NCBI GenBank assembly: GCA_963972255.1
Contig: CAXATO010000015.1
Span: 43,753-107,752, forward strand
DNA: 64,000 bases
Reading direction: 5' to 3'
Source: UBA1479 sp002706405
GTDB lineage: Bacteria > Pseudomonadota > Alphaproteobacteria > Rhodospirillales > Casp-alpha2
Shown: one piece after another, positions 9,065 to 18,220 of the stretch
Position numbering within the stretch: position 1 is the first letter of the stretch
Layout: every line of letters begins with the position of its first letter
The notes under the pieces: model-generated
Database searches by the model: none
What the model was told of the DNA's origin: nothing
The model's input: only the letters and a program-made list of their open reading frames with translations
Translations under genes and position numbers: made by a program

Positions 9065-10255
9065 TCAGGGCGTTAACCTGTCCAATTCAGCCAACAGCTT
9101 GCCGATCTGGTTACGCCAGGACCAATCCTGCATGAAGGCGTTGGCCGCCTGTCCCCTGCGGCGGGCTTCCGTGCGGTCCTGGTAGATTGCCTCCAGGCTT
9201 TCGACGATTTCCTCCACATCGGACTCGCGCCAATACTCGGCTCCTTGCGGGCCGAAGGCGACAGGCGTCTGGCGGGTCAGCGGATAGCAATGCGCCGCGT
9301 TCCCTTGCGGGCCGATCAGGTCCAGGTGTCCGCTGTTGGCAGACAGGACGCAGGGGAGACCGGCAGCCAGGGCTTCCATGGCGACCAGATTGGTGCCGCC
9401 TTCGCAGCGATTGGGAAACACCGCCGCGTCGCATTCGCGCAACAGCGCCGGCATGTCGGCGTTGAAGGTCGGGCTGAGGTCCATATGGGCGCCTTCCGGC
9501 ACGCCTTGGGCGCGCACCCAGTCGTTGATGCAATTGGGGAACGGCTGGTCGACGGCGGGCGGGCCACTTACGTGAGGGCTCGCCGCCATGTCGGACATGA
9601 TCGTCGGCCAGGGATTCAGCCAAACGGTGACCAATAGGGCGTCGGGATGGCGGGCCTGGAATTGCTTGAACGCGGCGACGACAAGGTCCTGGCTTTTGCG
9701 CAATTCCAGCTTGCCGCCGGAAAACACCACGAAGCGGTCGCCAAACCGTCCGCTGCGCGGACCGGGGGCAAAGGCGCTGGGGTCAATGCCTTGAAACACG
9801 CATCCGACGCGGGGGAACCCCAGGTCGCGCAAGACCTCCGCGTTCCAGGTCGACCCTGCCATCATGATCTGAAAATGGGCATTGTCGGCGACCACGTTGC
9901 CGCCAGATACCATGTTTTCGAAAAAGGTGAATCCCACGTTGGGCTCACCCCGAAAGCGCGCGGCGGCGGCGGATTCTTCCAGGTTGTTGCCCAGCGAGTG
10001 CAGGACATGGACGCCGCCAAGGGTCACGTTGCCCTGGCTGCCCGCCAACTGTTGTTCGATCTGCTGCTGTTCCGCCATCAGGGCGTGGAAAAGGTCGCGG
10101 TCAGCGGCGTTCATCATATCCGGATTGGCGGCGAACAGGGTAATCGGTTTCGGCGTGCCCCGGCGCAGCACCTCGCGCAGCAGGTTTGTCCCGAACACGC
10201 CCCAACCGTGAACGGCGGAGGGCGGCCAGGTCAGGGCGATGGCATTGACGGCCAT
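9065..10255 (-). CDS. Glycosyltransferase, GT4/GT1 type
   Basis: This 396-residue protein has the two-Rossmann GT-B layout. An N-terminal part with SAVHGWGVFGTNLLREVL acts as an acceptor-side glycine loop, and a C-terminal donor-binding region contains AAVFPNRCEGGTNLVAMEAL, the EX7E-type nucleotide-sugar motif. 'VVFSGGKLELRKSQDLVVAAF' begins the second domain. It would transfer a sugar from a nucleotide donor, perhaps for surface polysaccharide; donor and acceptor are not predictable. It starts one base after the SDR stop, in the radA-cvpA-purF-SDR string. Confidence 0.87.
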   Translation of the reverse strand: MAVNAIALTWPPSAVHGWGVFGTNLLREVLRRGTPKPITLFAANPDMMNAADRDLFHALMAEQQQIEQQLAGSQGNVTLGGVHVLHSLGNNLEESAAAARFRGEPNVGFTFFENMVSGGNVVADNAHFQIMMAGSTWNAEVLRDLGFPRVGCVFQGIDPSAFAPGPRSGRFGDRFVVFSGGKLELRKSQDLVVAAFKQFQARHPDALLVTVWLNPWPTIMSDMAASPHVSGPPAVDQPFPNCINDWVRAQGVPEGAHMDLSPTFNADMPALLRECDAAVFPNRCEGGTNLVAMEALAAGLPCVLSANSGHLDLIGPQGNAAHCYPLTRQTPVAFGPQGAEYWRESDVEEIVESLEAIYQDRTEARRRGQAANAFMQDWSWRNQIGKLLAELDRLTP

Positions 10256-10256
10256 G

Positions 10257-10988
10257 TCAGGTTTCCGCTGGGGATTCCTTGGCGGTCACGATCTCACCAT
10301 GCAGGGAGCAGGCGGGTTCGCACAGGCGCACGAAATCCTCGGTGATGGAGGCTGGTTCCTTGACCGTTTCCGGGTCTTCTCCAGGGAAGGCGCGGGCGCG
10401 CATGTTGGTTCGCGTGGCGCCGGGATTGAGAATGTTGACCTTGACGTTGGTCTTCACTGTTTCCTCGGCATAGATCCGGGTGGCCATTTCCAGCGCCGCC
10501 TTGGACACGGCATAGGCCGACCAGTAGGCGCGTGGCTCATGCCCGACCGTGGAGGTGACCATGACCACGCGCCCGGCGTCGGAGGTGCGCAGCAGCGGGT
10601 CGAACGATCGGATCAGGCGCCAGTTGGCGGTCGTGTTGATGGCCATGACTTGGTCCCAGACCTTGGGGTCCGTATGGGCCAGCGGGCTCAGGTTGCCCAG
10701 CATGCCGGCGTTGCCGACCAGGATGTCGAGCCTGCCGTGGCGCTCGAAAATGGCGGCGCCCAGGCGGTCGATGGCGTCGAAATCGGTAAGATCCATGGGG
10801 ACCAGGGTGGCGTTGCGCCCCGATGCGGCGCGGACCTCGTCGTCCACTTCCTCGAGCGCGCCGGTGGTTCGGCCAATCAGGATCAGCTCCGCACCTTCGG
10901 CGGCGAAACGTCCCGCCACGGCGCGGCCGATGCCCCGGGTTGCCCCGGTGATCACTGCGATCCGGTTTTCAAGACGGCCGCCGGACAA
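10257..10988 (-). CDS. Short-chain dehydrogenase/reductase (SDR)
   Basis: This is a classical SDR of about 243 residues: TGATRGIGRA for NAD(P) binding, NAGMLG, a catalytic Ser in VTSTVG and the active-site YAVSK. The likely start is a TTG at 10988, 5 bases after the purF stop and preceded by GAGG within purF. A GTG further up (11042) would overlap purF by about 50 bases and add residues that do not look like SDR. It is probably translationally coupled to purF. The substrate is unknown; the C-terminus ends with an unusual Cys/Glu-rich tail (RLCEPACSLHGEI). Confidence 0.85.
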   Translation of the reverse strand: MSGGRLENRIAVITGATRGIGRAVAGRFAAEGAELILIGRTTGALEEVDDEVRAASGRNATLVPMDLTDFDAIDRLGAAIFERHGRLDILVGNAGMLGNLSPLAHTDPKVWDQVMAINTTANWRLIRSFDPLLRTSDAGRVVMVTSTVGHEPRAYWSAYAVSKAALEMATRIYAEETVKTNVKVNILNPGATRTNMRARAFPGEDPETVKEPASITEDFVRLCEPACSLHGEIVTAKESPAET

Positions 10989-10992
10989 GAAC

Positions 10993-12495
10993 TTAGCCCT
11001 CTTCCAGCAAGGAAAGCTGGCGCGGCCCTCTGTCCGCGTCACGGTCGGTCAGGGGAATGGGGTATTCGCCCGAGAAGCAGGCATCGCAATAGCGCGGGAT
11101 TTCCATGTCGCGGCCGGTCTCGCCGACGGCGCGGTAAAGCCCGTCCCAGGAAATGAAGGCCAAGCTGTCGACACCGATGATGTCGGCCATGCCTTGAATG
11201 TCGTGCTGGGCGGCGAGCAACTGCGAGCGTTCCGGCGTGTCGATGCCGTAGAAGCAGGAATGGGTCGTCGGCGGGCTGGAAATCCGCATGTGGACCTCGG
11301 TCGCCCCCGCGTCGCGCACCATCTCTACGATCTTCACCGAGGTCGTGCCGCGGACGATGGAATCGTCCACCAGGACAACGCGCTTGCCCGTCAATTCGGC
11401 GACGTTGCCGTTGTGCTTCAAGCGAACGCCCAGGTGGCGGATGTTGTCCGTCGGTTCGATGAAGGTGCGGCCGACATAGTGATTGCGAATGATCCCCAGT
11501 TCGAACGGAATGCCCGTCTCGCGCGCGAAGCCGATGGCCGACGGCACGCCGGAATCCGGGACCGGCACGACGACATCCGCCTCGACCGGAGATTCGTGGG
11601 CCAGTTCGGCGCCGATGCGTTTGCGCACCTCGTACACGTTCTGGCCTTCGATGATGGAATCGGGCCGCGCGAAATAGATATGTTCGAAGATGCAGAAGCG
11701 CCGCGTGCGGCTTGTGCCGAAGGGGTGGTAGCTGTTCACGCCGTCGGCATCGATGACGATGATCTCGCCCGGTTCCACGTCGCGGATGAAGTCGGCGCCG
11801 ATGATGTCCAGCGCGCAGGTCTCCGATGCCAGGATATGGGCGTCGCCCAGGCGGCCCAGAACCAGCGGCCGCACGCCCATGGGGTCACGCACGCCGATCA
11901 ACTTCTTCTGGGTCATGGCGACCAGGGAATAGGCCCCTTCGATCTGGCGCAGGGCATCGACCAGCCGGTCGATGACATGGGCGCCGTCGCTCACGGCCAT
12001 CAGGTGGATGATGACTTCGGTGTCGCTGGTGGACTGGAAGATGTTGCCGCGCTCGACCAATGCCTGACGCATCTGATAGGCGTTGGTCAGGTTGCCGTTA
12101 TGGGCGACGGCCAGACCGCCGAAGATGAATTCGGCGAACAGGGGCTGAATGTTGCGGATGAACGTGCCGCCCGAGGTCGAATAGCGCACGTGGCCCATGG
12201 CGACATTGCCCTGCAGGCGGGCCATGGTATCCATATCGTTGAAGTTGTCGCCGACCAGACCGAGGGCCCGATGGCTGTGGAACTGTTCACCGTCGTAGGC
12301 GACGATCCCGGCCGACTCCTGGCCCCGGTGCTGTAACGCATGTAGGCCCAAGGCCGTATGCGCAGCGGCGTCTTCATGGCCATAGATGCCGAATACGCCG
12401 CATTCTTCGCGTATTTTGTCGTCATCCCAGGGGGCCGACTTGCGGTGGGCCGAGGCCGTGAAGGGAGACGCGGGCAGGAGCAGGGGAGACTTCAT
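10993..12495 (-). CDS. purF: Amidophosphoribosyltransferase
   Basis: This 500-residue enzyme makes 5-phosphoribosylamine from PRPP and glutamine, the first step of de novo purine synthesis. The glutaminase domain begins with the N-terminal nucleophile in EECGVFGIYG (Cys32, exposed after propeptide removal). The PRPP loop is VVLVDDSIVRGTTS. Cysteines in RFCIFEH, HSCFYGID and YCDACFSG match the [4Fe-4S] ligands of the Bacillus-type enzyme, so this is the oxygen-sensitive iron-sulfur form. cvpA lies 59 bases upstream, the familiar cvpA-purF order. An SDR gene follows closely. Confidence 0.97.
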   Translation of the reverse strand: MKSPLLLPASPFTASAHRKSAPWDDDKIREECGVFGIYGHEDAAAHTALGLHALQHRGQESAGIVAYDGEQFHSHRALGLVGDNFNDMDTMARLQGNVAMGHVRYSTSGGTFIRNIQPLFAEFIFGGLAVAHNGNLTNAYQMRQALVERGNIFQSTSDTEVIIHLMAVSDGAHVIDRLVDALRQIEGAYSLVAMTQKKLIGVRDPMGVRPLVLGRLGDAHILASETCALDIIGADFIRDVEPGEIIVIDADGVNSYHPFGTSRTRRFCIFEHIYFARPDSIIEGQNVYEVRKRIGAELAHESPVEADVVVPVPDSGVPSAIGFARETGIPFELGIIRNHYVGRTFIEPTDNIRHLGVRLKHNGNVAELTGKRVVLVDDSIVRGTTSVKIVEMVRDAGATEVHMRISSPPTTHSCFYGIDTPERSQLLAAQHDIQGMADIIGVDSLAFISWDGLYRAVGETGRDMEIPRYCDACFSGEYPIPLTDRDADRGPRQLSLLEEG

Positions 12496-12554
12496 GTCGG
12501 GTATGTACTCCGGATCGGATCGCTTTTCACCGTTAATTTGACCGGCGGTCTCGA

Positions 12555-13253
12555 TTATTTGGGCTGGCCGGTGGCATTTTCGATGGCGCGGTCCATGATT
12601 GCCCGCTCTTTCGAGTCATAGGCGTCTTTCGGCGAGGTTTTTCCACCATCCGCCGGCGGGGTGAATAGGCGCTTGAGGGCCTCGCCCTCGGTCTTCGGCA
12701 GGGACGGCATGCGCCCGGAGAAGCCCGAGGGGGCCGCGTCCTTTAGCTTGCTATCCAAATCTTCGGGAATCAGGCCGCGCAAGGTGTCGGAGCCGCGCAG
12801 GATCAGCGGCATGGATTTCGCGTCGCGGATCCAATTCGGCTGTTCCTCGGGCGTCATCAGGAATTCGACGCCGAGATAGATCAGGCAGACGATCAGCCCC
12901 CCGCGCACCAGCCCGAACAGGAAGCCCAGTGAGCGGTCAAGCACGTTGAGCGAGCTCTGCTGGATGTGCTTGGCGATGGCGCGGATGATGAAGGACAGGG
13001 AAAACAGGGTGAACACGAAAACCACGACACCGGCCGCCAGGTCGGCCGCCAGTTGAATGGGGATCAGGTCTCGGGCGTAGGGCTGAACGTAAGGAAAGCC
13101 GTAAATGGTTGCGAAGATGGCGCCGATCCAGCCACCGATCGACAGGATTTCATGCATGAACCCGCGGGCATAGGCGAATATGGCGGACACCAGGAGCACT
13201 GCGAGGACGGCAAGATCAACGACGTTCACCGGCAATTCCTTGAGCGTTTCCAT
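12555..13253 (-). CDS. cvpA: CvpA family inner-membrane protein
   Basis: This membrane protein of about 232 residues starts METLKELPVN with four hydrophobic helices in the first 150 residues (for example VDLAVLAVLLVSAIFAYARG and GVVVFVFTLFSLSFIIRAI). A hydrophilic Pro/Asp-rich tail of about 80 residues follows. CvpA was named for colicin V production in E. coli, and the family is tied to envelope homeostasis. The ATG at 13253 is preferred to the upstream in-frame GTG-type start at 13316, which would run into radA; GGAGG lies 11 bases ahead. It sits between radA (25 bases) and purF. Confidence 0.9.
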   Translation of the reverse strand: METLKELPVNVVDLAVLAVLLVSAIFAYARGFMHEILSIGGWIGAIFATIYGFPYVQPYARDLIPIQLAADLAAGVVVFVFTLFSLSFIIRAIAKHIQQSSLNVLDRSLGFLFGLVRGGLIVCLIYLGVEFLMTPEEQPNWIRDAKSMPLILRGSDTLRGLIPEDLDSKLKDAAPSGFSGRMPSLPKTEGEALKRLFTPPADGGKTSPKDAYDSKERAIMDRAIENATGQPK

Positions 13254-13278
13254 GTTGCGGTTCGCCTCCGGCGCCGGG

Positions 13279-14703
13279 TCACGAAGCGGACCGGGCGGGC
13301 TGCCGGGGCGCAGCACCAGTTTCGAATAGGGTCACAAGGTCGTCCAACCGTTCCAGCGCCTTTACCGTCAGGCCCGCATCTCGGGCAGCGGCCCCTTCCT
13401 TGCTCTTGCCTCGGACCCGCGGCACGAAGGCGCCGGTGAAGCCCAATTTTCCGGCCTCCTTCAGGCGCACGTCCGTGCGGCTGACGGGGCGAATTTCCCC
13501 GGACAGGCCGATTTCACCGAATACCACCGTTTCCGGCGGCAGGGCGACGCCCGTCAGGGACGATACCAGCGCCGCGGCCACGGCAAGGTCGGCCGCCGGC
13601 TCGCCGATGCGAAGGCCGCCAGCCACGTTTAGGTACACGTCGCATGCCCCCAGCGCAAGGCCGCACCGGGCTTCCAGAACGGCCAGGATCATGGACAGGC
13701 GGCCGGAATCCCATCCGACCACGGCCCGCCGGGGCGTGCCCAGGCTGGAATGCGCGACCAAGGCCTGTATTTCCACCAGCACCGGCCGTGAGCCTTCGAT
13801 CCCGGCGAACACGGCGGAGCCGGCTTCGCGGCCGTCGCCGTCGTCGCGGTCGCCCAGGAACAGGGCCGAGGGGCTGGCGATTTCCTTAAGGCCGCCGTCG
13901 GTCATTTCGAACACGCCGATTTCGTCGGCCGGGCCGAAGCGGTTCTTGACGGCGCGCAGGATGCGGAACTGGTGGCCGCGTTCGCCCTCGAAATAGAGCA
14001 CCGTATCGACCATGTGCTCAAGCACCCGGGGGCCGGCGATGGTGCCTTCCTTGGTGACATGGCCGACCAGGATCAGCGCGAAGCCGCGGCGCTTGGCCAG
14101 GCGGATCAGCTCCTGGGCCGATGTCCGCACCTGGGCCACCGTGCCGGGCGCCGATTCCAGGGTGTCGACGAACATGGTCTGGATGCTGTCGATGATGACC
14201 AGGTCCGGGCCGCCGGGGGCGTCCAGGGTGGCCACGATGTCGCGCACGTTGGTCGCCGCCGTCAGTTGCACGGGTGCTTCGGACAGGCCCAGGCGCCGGG
14301 CCCGCAGGCGCAGCTGCTCAACGGCTTCTTCGCCGGAGATATAGGCGGTTGAATGATTGGCGGCCAGCTTGGCCGCGACCTGCATCAGCAGGGTCGATTT
14401 GCCGATCCCGGGATCACCGCCGACCAGCACGGCGGAGCCCTGCACCAGCCCGCCGCCGGTGACGCGATCGAACTCTTCCATATTGGCGACCCACCGCGGC
14501 GGCTGGGGATTTTCACCCTTCAGGCCGACGAATTCGATCTTGCGTCCCTTGCGGCCGGGGCCCAGGCCTTTGGGCGTGGCGTCGCCCTGGGTTTCCTCGA
14601 CCAGCGTGTTCCAGGCATCGCAGCCGTCACACTTGCCGGACCATCGATGATGGACGGCGCCGCATTCCTGACAGACGTACTGGCTCGCCGGGCGCTTGGC
14701 CAA
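13279..14703 (-). CDS. radA: DNA repair protein RadA (Sms)
   Basis: This 474-residue RecA-like ATPase assists branch migration of recombination intermediates. The zinc finger cysteines are C11, C14, C25 and C28. Walker A is GGDPGIGKSTLL, the RadA-specific KNRFG motif appears in AVKNRFGPADEIG, and the C-terminal third is the Lon-protease-like domain (for example FGEIGLSGEIRPV). Length and order are standard. It is the first gene of the minus-strand run radA-cvpA-purF. Confidence 0.97.
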   Translation of the reverse strand: MAKRPASQYVCQECGAVHHRWSGKCDGCDAWNTLVEETQGDATPKGLGPGRKGRKIEFVGLKGENPQPPRWVANMEEFDRVTGGGLVQGSAVLVGGDPGIGKSTLLMQVAAKLAANHSTAYISGEEAVEQLRLRARRLGLSEAPVQLTAATNVRDIVATLDAPGGPDLVIIDSIQTMFVDTLESAPGTVAQVRTSAQELIRLAKRRGFALILVGHVTKEGTIAGPRVLEHMVDTVLYFEGERGHQFRILRAVKNRFGPADEIGVFEMTDGGLKEIASPSALFLGDRDDGDGREAGSAVFAGIEGSRPVLVEIQALVAHSSLGTPRRAVVGWDSGRLSMILAVLEARCGLALGACDVYLNVAGGLRIGEPAADLAVAAALVSSLTGVALPPETVVFGEIGLSGEIRPVSRTDVRLKEAGKLGFTGAFVPRVRGKSKEGAAARDAGLTVKALERLDDLVTLFETGAAPRQPARSAS

Positions 14704-14861
14704 TGAAACCTCGCCTTTCCAGGGTGGTCGAGATGGGCAATTCGAGATCGCCTCTCATATCGCGTGGGGCGGGCCGGGGCAAGGCAAACCCGGGTTGCCG
14801 CCGACCGGACGTCTTGCCCGCATCCCGCTTTGCCGCCATAAGATGAGGCCGGGAGGACATC

Positions 14862-15410
14862 ATGAGCGACGATGAGGATACAGAACCGGCCCTCACTCCG
14901 GACGCTGCCGAACGGCGGGTTGACCGGGGCATGGCGATGGCGGCGCGCATGGATTTGGACGGCGCCCTGGCCGATTTCGCGGCCATCGATGCCGCCTTGC
15001 GCTTTTCCAAGGACCCGGTGGCGCGGGTGCAATGGGCCCGCGCCCTCAACGGGCTCGGCTATGTTGACCTGATGGACGCCAAGGAGGCGCGGGCGGCCGT
15101 ATCGGAACCCGACGAGGAGACCGAGGACGCCGTCCGTTGGGGCCTGAAACAGGCGCTCGCGCGGTTCGAACAGGCCCTGGCGGTGCAGACGCATGCCCGG
15201 TTCCGGGCCGCCGTGACCGGTAACCGAGCGTATGCCCTGGTCCTTCTGGGCCGCACCAACGATGCGCGGGAAGCGTTCCGGCGCTTGTTCGCGGATGGCG
15301 GGCGGGAGGCCTATGAAGGCCAGGTAAGGGATATGGAGCGACGCCCCGTTCCCGAGGATCGGGCGGTCCGCCGCATGCTTGACGAGATTTGGGAGGAAAT
15401 GAAGCCGTGA
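14862..15410 (+). CDS. Small helical-repeat (TPR-like) protein, unknown function
   Basis: This 182-residue acidic cytoplasmic protein starts with GGAGGACATCATG, a good ribosome site. It has TPR-like helices, notably ARALNGLGYVDLMDAKEAR and VTGNRAYALVLLGRTNDARE, but no enzymatic motif. It is linked to the next gene by a GTGA overlap (start GTG at 15407 inside its stop), so the two proteins are probably made together. I cannot assign a function. Confidence 0.75.
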   Translation: MSDDEDTEPALTPDAAERRVDRGMAMAARMDLDGALADFAAIDAALRFSKDPVARVQWARALNGLGYVDLMDAKEARAAVSEPDEETEDAVRWGLKQALARFEQALAVQTHARFRAAVTGNRAYALVLLGRTNDAREAFRRLFADGGREAYEGQVRDMERRPVPEDRAVRRMLDEIWEEMKP

Positions 15411-16255
15411 CGTTACGAAGAAGTGTGCTGTTCTATCCGGCGCTGAGCACGGAACGCTGGGACGAGGCCATGGCCTCGGGTGCCGACATGATCGTGTTCG
15501 ATCTCGAAGACGGTACCGTGCCTGCCCGCCGGGCCGAAGCCCGCATCGCCGTGTTGCCGCTTTATGCGGGGCCACACAAAGCGGATCAACCGCTGCGCCT
15601 GCTCCGGGTCAACAACCCGCGCACGGAAGACGGCCTGCGCGATCTGCTGGCCGTTGCCGATTGCGCGGATGCGCCGGACGGTCTGATCCTGCCCAAGATC
15701 GAGCATGCCGAGGAAGTGCGCTGGGTCGCGGACGTCCTGCGCCCGCGCCATCCCGGTCTCGAACTCGTGGTGCTGATCGAAAGCCCGCGCGGGATCAAGA
15801 ATGCCATGGAGATCGCCTGTTCGACCGCCGGGCATGAAGGCCCCCAGGTCACTTGTTTGTTTCTGGGCACGGCGGATTTCTCCGCCTCCATCGGTTCGGA
15901 CCTGGGATGGGACGCGTTGGCCCATGCGCGGGCGGAAACGGTTCTGGCCGCGCAGGAAGCCGGGATCGATGCCATGGACGGCGTGTGGTTCGACCCGTCG
16001 GACGAAGCCGGGCTGATCGATGAAGCACAGCGCATCGCCGCCATGGGGTTCACGGGAAAGGCCTCCTACGACCAGGTGCAGATCCCGCATATCCATGCGG
16101 CGTTCACGCCGGCCCCGACGCAGGTTGATTGGGCAGAACGGGTATTGGCCGCGGCAGCGGCCGATCCCTTGGGCACGGCCCGCGTCGACGGCAAAATGGT
16201 CAATGAATCCATCGCCCGACGCGCCCGGCGCATTCTCGACCGCCGCCCGGCGTAG
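15407..16255 (+). CDS. HpcH/HpaI aldolase family, CitE-like CoA-ester lyase
   Basis: This protein of about 282 residues has the TIM-barrel CitE/malyl-CoA lyase pattern: an N-terminal RRSVLFYPALS, the acidic DLEDGTVPARRAEAR loop, LRVNNP, the metal-binding VVLIESPRGIKNA (Glu), and FLGTADFSASIGSD. Relatives cleave citramalyl-CoA, malyl-CoA or beta-methylmalyl-CoA; which applies here is not clear. The start is a GTG whose last bases overlap the previous stop (GTGA), with GGGAGG 11 bases upstream. It belongs to a two-gene operon with the helical-repeat protein. Confidence 0.87.
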   Translation: MTLRRSVLFYPALSTERWDEAMASGADMIVFDLEDGTVPARRAEARIAVLPLYAGPHKADQPLRLLRVNNPRTEDGLRDLLAVADCADAPDGLILPKIEHAEEVRWVADVLRPRHPGLELVVLIESPRGIKNAMEIACSTAGHEGPQVTCLFLGTADFSASIGSDLGWDALAHARAETVLAAQEAGIDAMDGVWFDPSDEAGLIDEAQRIAAMGFTGKASYDQVQIPHIHAAFTPAPTQVDWAERVLAAAAADPLGTARVDGKMVNESIARRARRILDRRPA

Positions 16256-16354
16256 GATCGTTCCCTGGGCAGTGTCTTTGGCCGTTTGGACGGAGTTGGG
16301 GGCGCGGTGCTCCAAGAACCGAGCATTCGCCCGCGACACGGCCGCGATGCTGGC

Positions 16355-17374
16355 CTACTTCAGGTATTTTCCGAAGGCGTCCGTGGCCAACCCGCATCGG
16401 CTGGGCGGATGGTCTCTTGTGTCCATGGGGATCGCCAGGAGAATGCGCGTGACCAAAGGTTTGTCGAGGCGTGAGTTCAGGATGGGGCCGACACGCCGCG
16501 CGACCTCGGCCAGAACCTGTTCGTCGAAAACCTCGATATCCTGGAACGCATTGCTGAGTTCCACGTTCAGAATGCTCAGGATATGGGGGTATTGGCGGCA
16601 CACGTCGGAAACGGCGCCCTCGTCCGTGATGAAGATAAAGGGCATGGCGTGGGTCGGGCCGCGTTTCCATTTACCCAGGCTGCGAGGAAGGGTGACCTGA
16701 CGCAGAACGATCGCCACGGGGGCTGCCGTGGCGTCGCGCACCGTCGGGGTGAATGCCGGCAGGGGCATGTCCTGCTGGGATGGCTTGACCTTTGGCGTGT
16801 CTGCGCCGGTTTCTTGCGGGGGAGCGGAATCGGGGCCGCCAGCCTGCGCGGCAGGGTCAGCGTCATCAGCCGTTTGCGCCCCGCCGATGACCAGGGCGGC
16901 GATCACCCCGATCAACAGGACCGTCAGAACGAGTCCCAGGCCAATGAAGTATTTTGGGTTCTTGAACAGCAGGTAGATGGCGTTTTTCGTGGCTGCCGAA
17001 TTGGCCGCGGCGCGCCGGTTCTTCCGGCGTTTCTTTCTTTTCTTATCGGCCAGATAGGCCTCGGCCAATTCTTGCCGCTGAACCTTGATCTGGCGCAGCA
17101 TGGTGATGGCGGCATCCGTCGGAACGACACCATCCGACTGGGCCAAGAGGTCTTCAAGTTGCTGAGTTAACTGGGCGACCTGGAGTTCGTCGTTATTCCG
17201 GGTGAACAGTTTCCGGATGACGATCATCATGCAGGCGCGCAAATTATCCGCCGTTTGGGCGGTACGGATCACCGAGATCAGCCCCTGGTCGGGGTCTTCG
17301 AAGACTTTTTCCCAATCGGTGACGCCGTCCGGTGTTTGCGGAAAGGCCGGTTTGGCTGTTTCACCCATGTCCAT
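16355..17374 (-). CDS. Unrecognised single-pass membrane protein
   Basis: This protein of about 339 residues is not one I recognise. Residues up to about 110 are soluble and helical (TQQLEDLLAQSD, IKVQRQELAEAYLADKK). A very basic cluster KKRKKRRKNRR follows, then one membrane helix around GLGLVLTVLLIGVIAALVIGG. After that come a Pro/Ala/Asp-rich linker and a C-terminal domain of about 120 residues that would be periplasmic (LNVELSNAFQDIEVFDEQVL). That domain vaguely recalls FliL-like proteins, but this is only an impression. The start (ATG 17374 or 17368) lacks a clear ribosome site. It lies 75 bases downstream of mlaF on the same strand, where an MCE protein gene would often be. Confidence 0.7.
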   Translation of the reverse strand: MDMGETAKPAFPQTPDGVTDWEKVFEDPDQGLISVIRTAQTADNLRACMMIVIRKLFTRNNDELQVAQLTQQLEDLLAQSDGVVPTDAAITMLRQIKVQRQELAEAYLADKKRKKRRKNRRAAANSAATKNAIYLLFKNPKYFIGLGLVLTVLLIGVIAALVIGGAQTADDADPAAQAGGPDSAPPQETGADTPKVKPSQQDMPLPAFTPTVRDATAAPVAIVLRQVTLPRSLGKWKRGPTHAMPFIFITDEGAVSDVCRQYPHILSILNVELSNAFQDIEVFDEQVLAEVARRVGPILNSRLDKPLVTRILLAIPMDTRDHPPSRCGLATDAFGKYLK

Positions 17375-17449
17375 CACAATCGTTTTCAGGCATGCCCAAG
17401 AGTATGACGGGCGATTATCCCCCAATTGTTCAGTTGGGGGCGGGAATTC

Positions 17450-18217
17450 TCAGGCCCGAACCTGCATTTTGATCGGGCCGTCGACGCGGCCGTGGATGAA
17501 CTGGTCGACCACCGGGTTGGCCGCTGCTTCGGCGGAATCCGGGTCACCGGCCCAGACGATCTTGCCCTGATACAGCATGGCGACGCGATCGCCGATCTTG
17601 CGCGCGGATTCCATGTCATGAGAGATCGACAGCGCCGTCGCGCCGACCTCCTGGTTCACATGGACGATCAGTTCGTTGATCATATCGGCCATGATCGGGT
17701 CGAGGCCTGTCGTCGGCTCGTCGAAGAAGATGATTTCCGGGTTCGTGGCGATGGCGCGGGCGAGGCCGACTCGTTTCTGCATCCCGATGGACAGATCCGC
17801 CGGCCAGGCGTCGGCCAGATGCGGCTTGAGGCCGACCAGGGCCATCTTCTTGACGGCGATTTCGCGGGCCTCGTCGCGCCCGCATTGCTTGCGGGACAAC
17901 AGGCCGAAGGCGACGTTTTCCCAGACGGGCAGGGAATCGAACAGGGCGCCCCCCTGGAACAGCATGCCGACCTGGCGGTTGACCTGGTCGCGCTCCGAGG
18001 TCGAAAGCCCAGTGACTTCCTGGCCGTCGATCTTGATGGAACCGGCGTCGGGCCGAAGCAGGCCCAGGATGCATTTCAGCAAGACCGATTTGCCGGTGCC
18101 CGAACCGCCGATGATCACCACGCTTTCGCCACGGGCGATGTCCAGGTCGACCCCGGTCAGGACCTTCTTGGGCCCGAAGCCCTTGGTCACCCCCCTAAGC
18201 TGGATCTTGGGTTCCAT
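17450..18217 (-). CDS. mlaF: Phospholipid-trafficking ABC transporter, ATP-binding protein MlaF
   Basis: This 255-residue ATPase has Walker A GGSGTGKSVLLK, an Ala/Asp-type signature region LSIGMQKRVGLARAI and Walker B EIIFFDEPTTGLDP, followed by the switch histidine in SISHD. The LSIGMQKR signature and the FQGGALFDSLPVWENVAF segment are characteristic of the Mla/Ttg2A group, which moves glycerophospholipids between inner and outer membrane. It starts 3 bases after mlaE. No mlaD, mlaC or mlaB is adjacent. Confidence 0.93.
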   Translation of the reverse strand: MEPKIQLRGVTKGFGPKKVLTGVDLDIARGESVVIIGGSGTGKSVLLKCILGLLRPDAGSIKIDGQEVTGLSTSERDQVNRQVGMLFQGGALFDSLPVWENVAFGLLSRKQCGRDEAREIAVKKMALVGLKPHLADAWPADLSIGMQKRVGLARAIATNPEIIFFDEPTTGLDPIMADMINELIVHVNQEVGATALSISHDMESARKIGDRVAMLYQGKIVWAGDPDSAEAAANPVVDQFIHGRVDGPIKMQVRA

Positions 18218-18220
18218 TGC

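Noticed and set aside
10549..12336. A 595-codon plus-strand frame opposite purF and the SDR gene
   Set aside because: Antisense shadow; purF motifs on the minus strand are unbroken.
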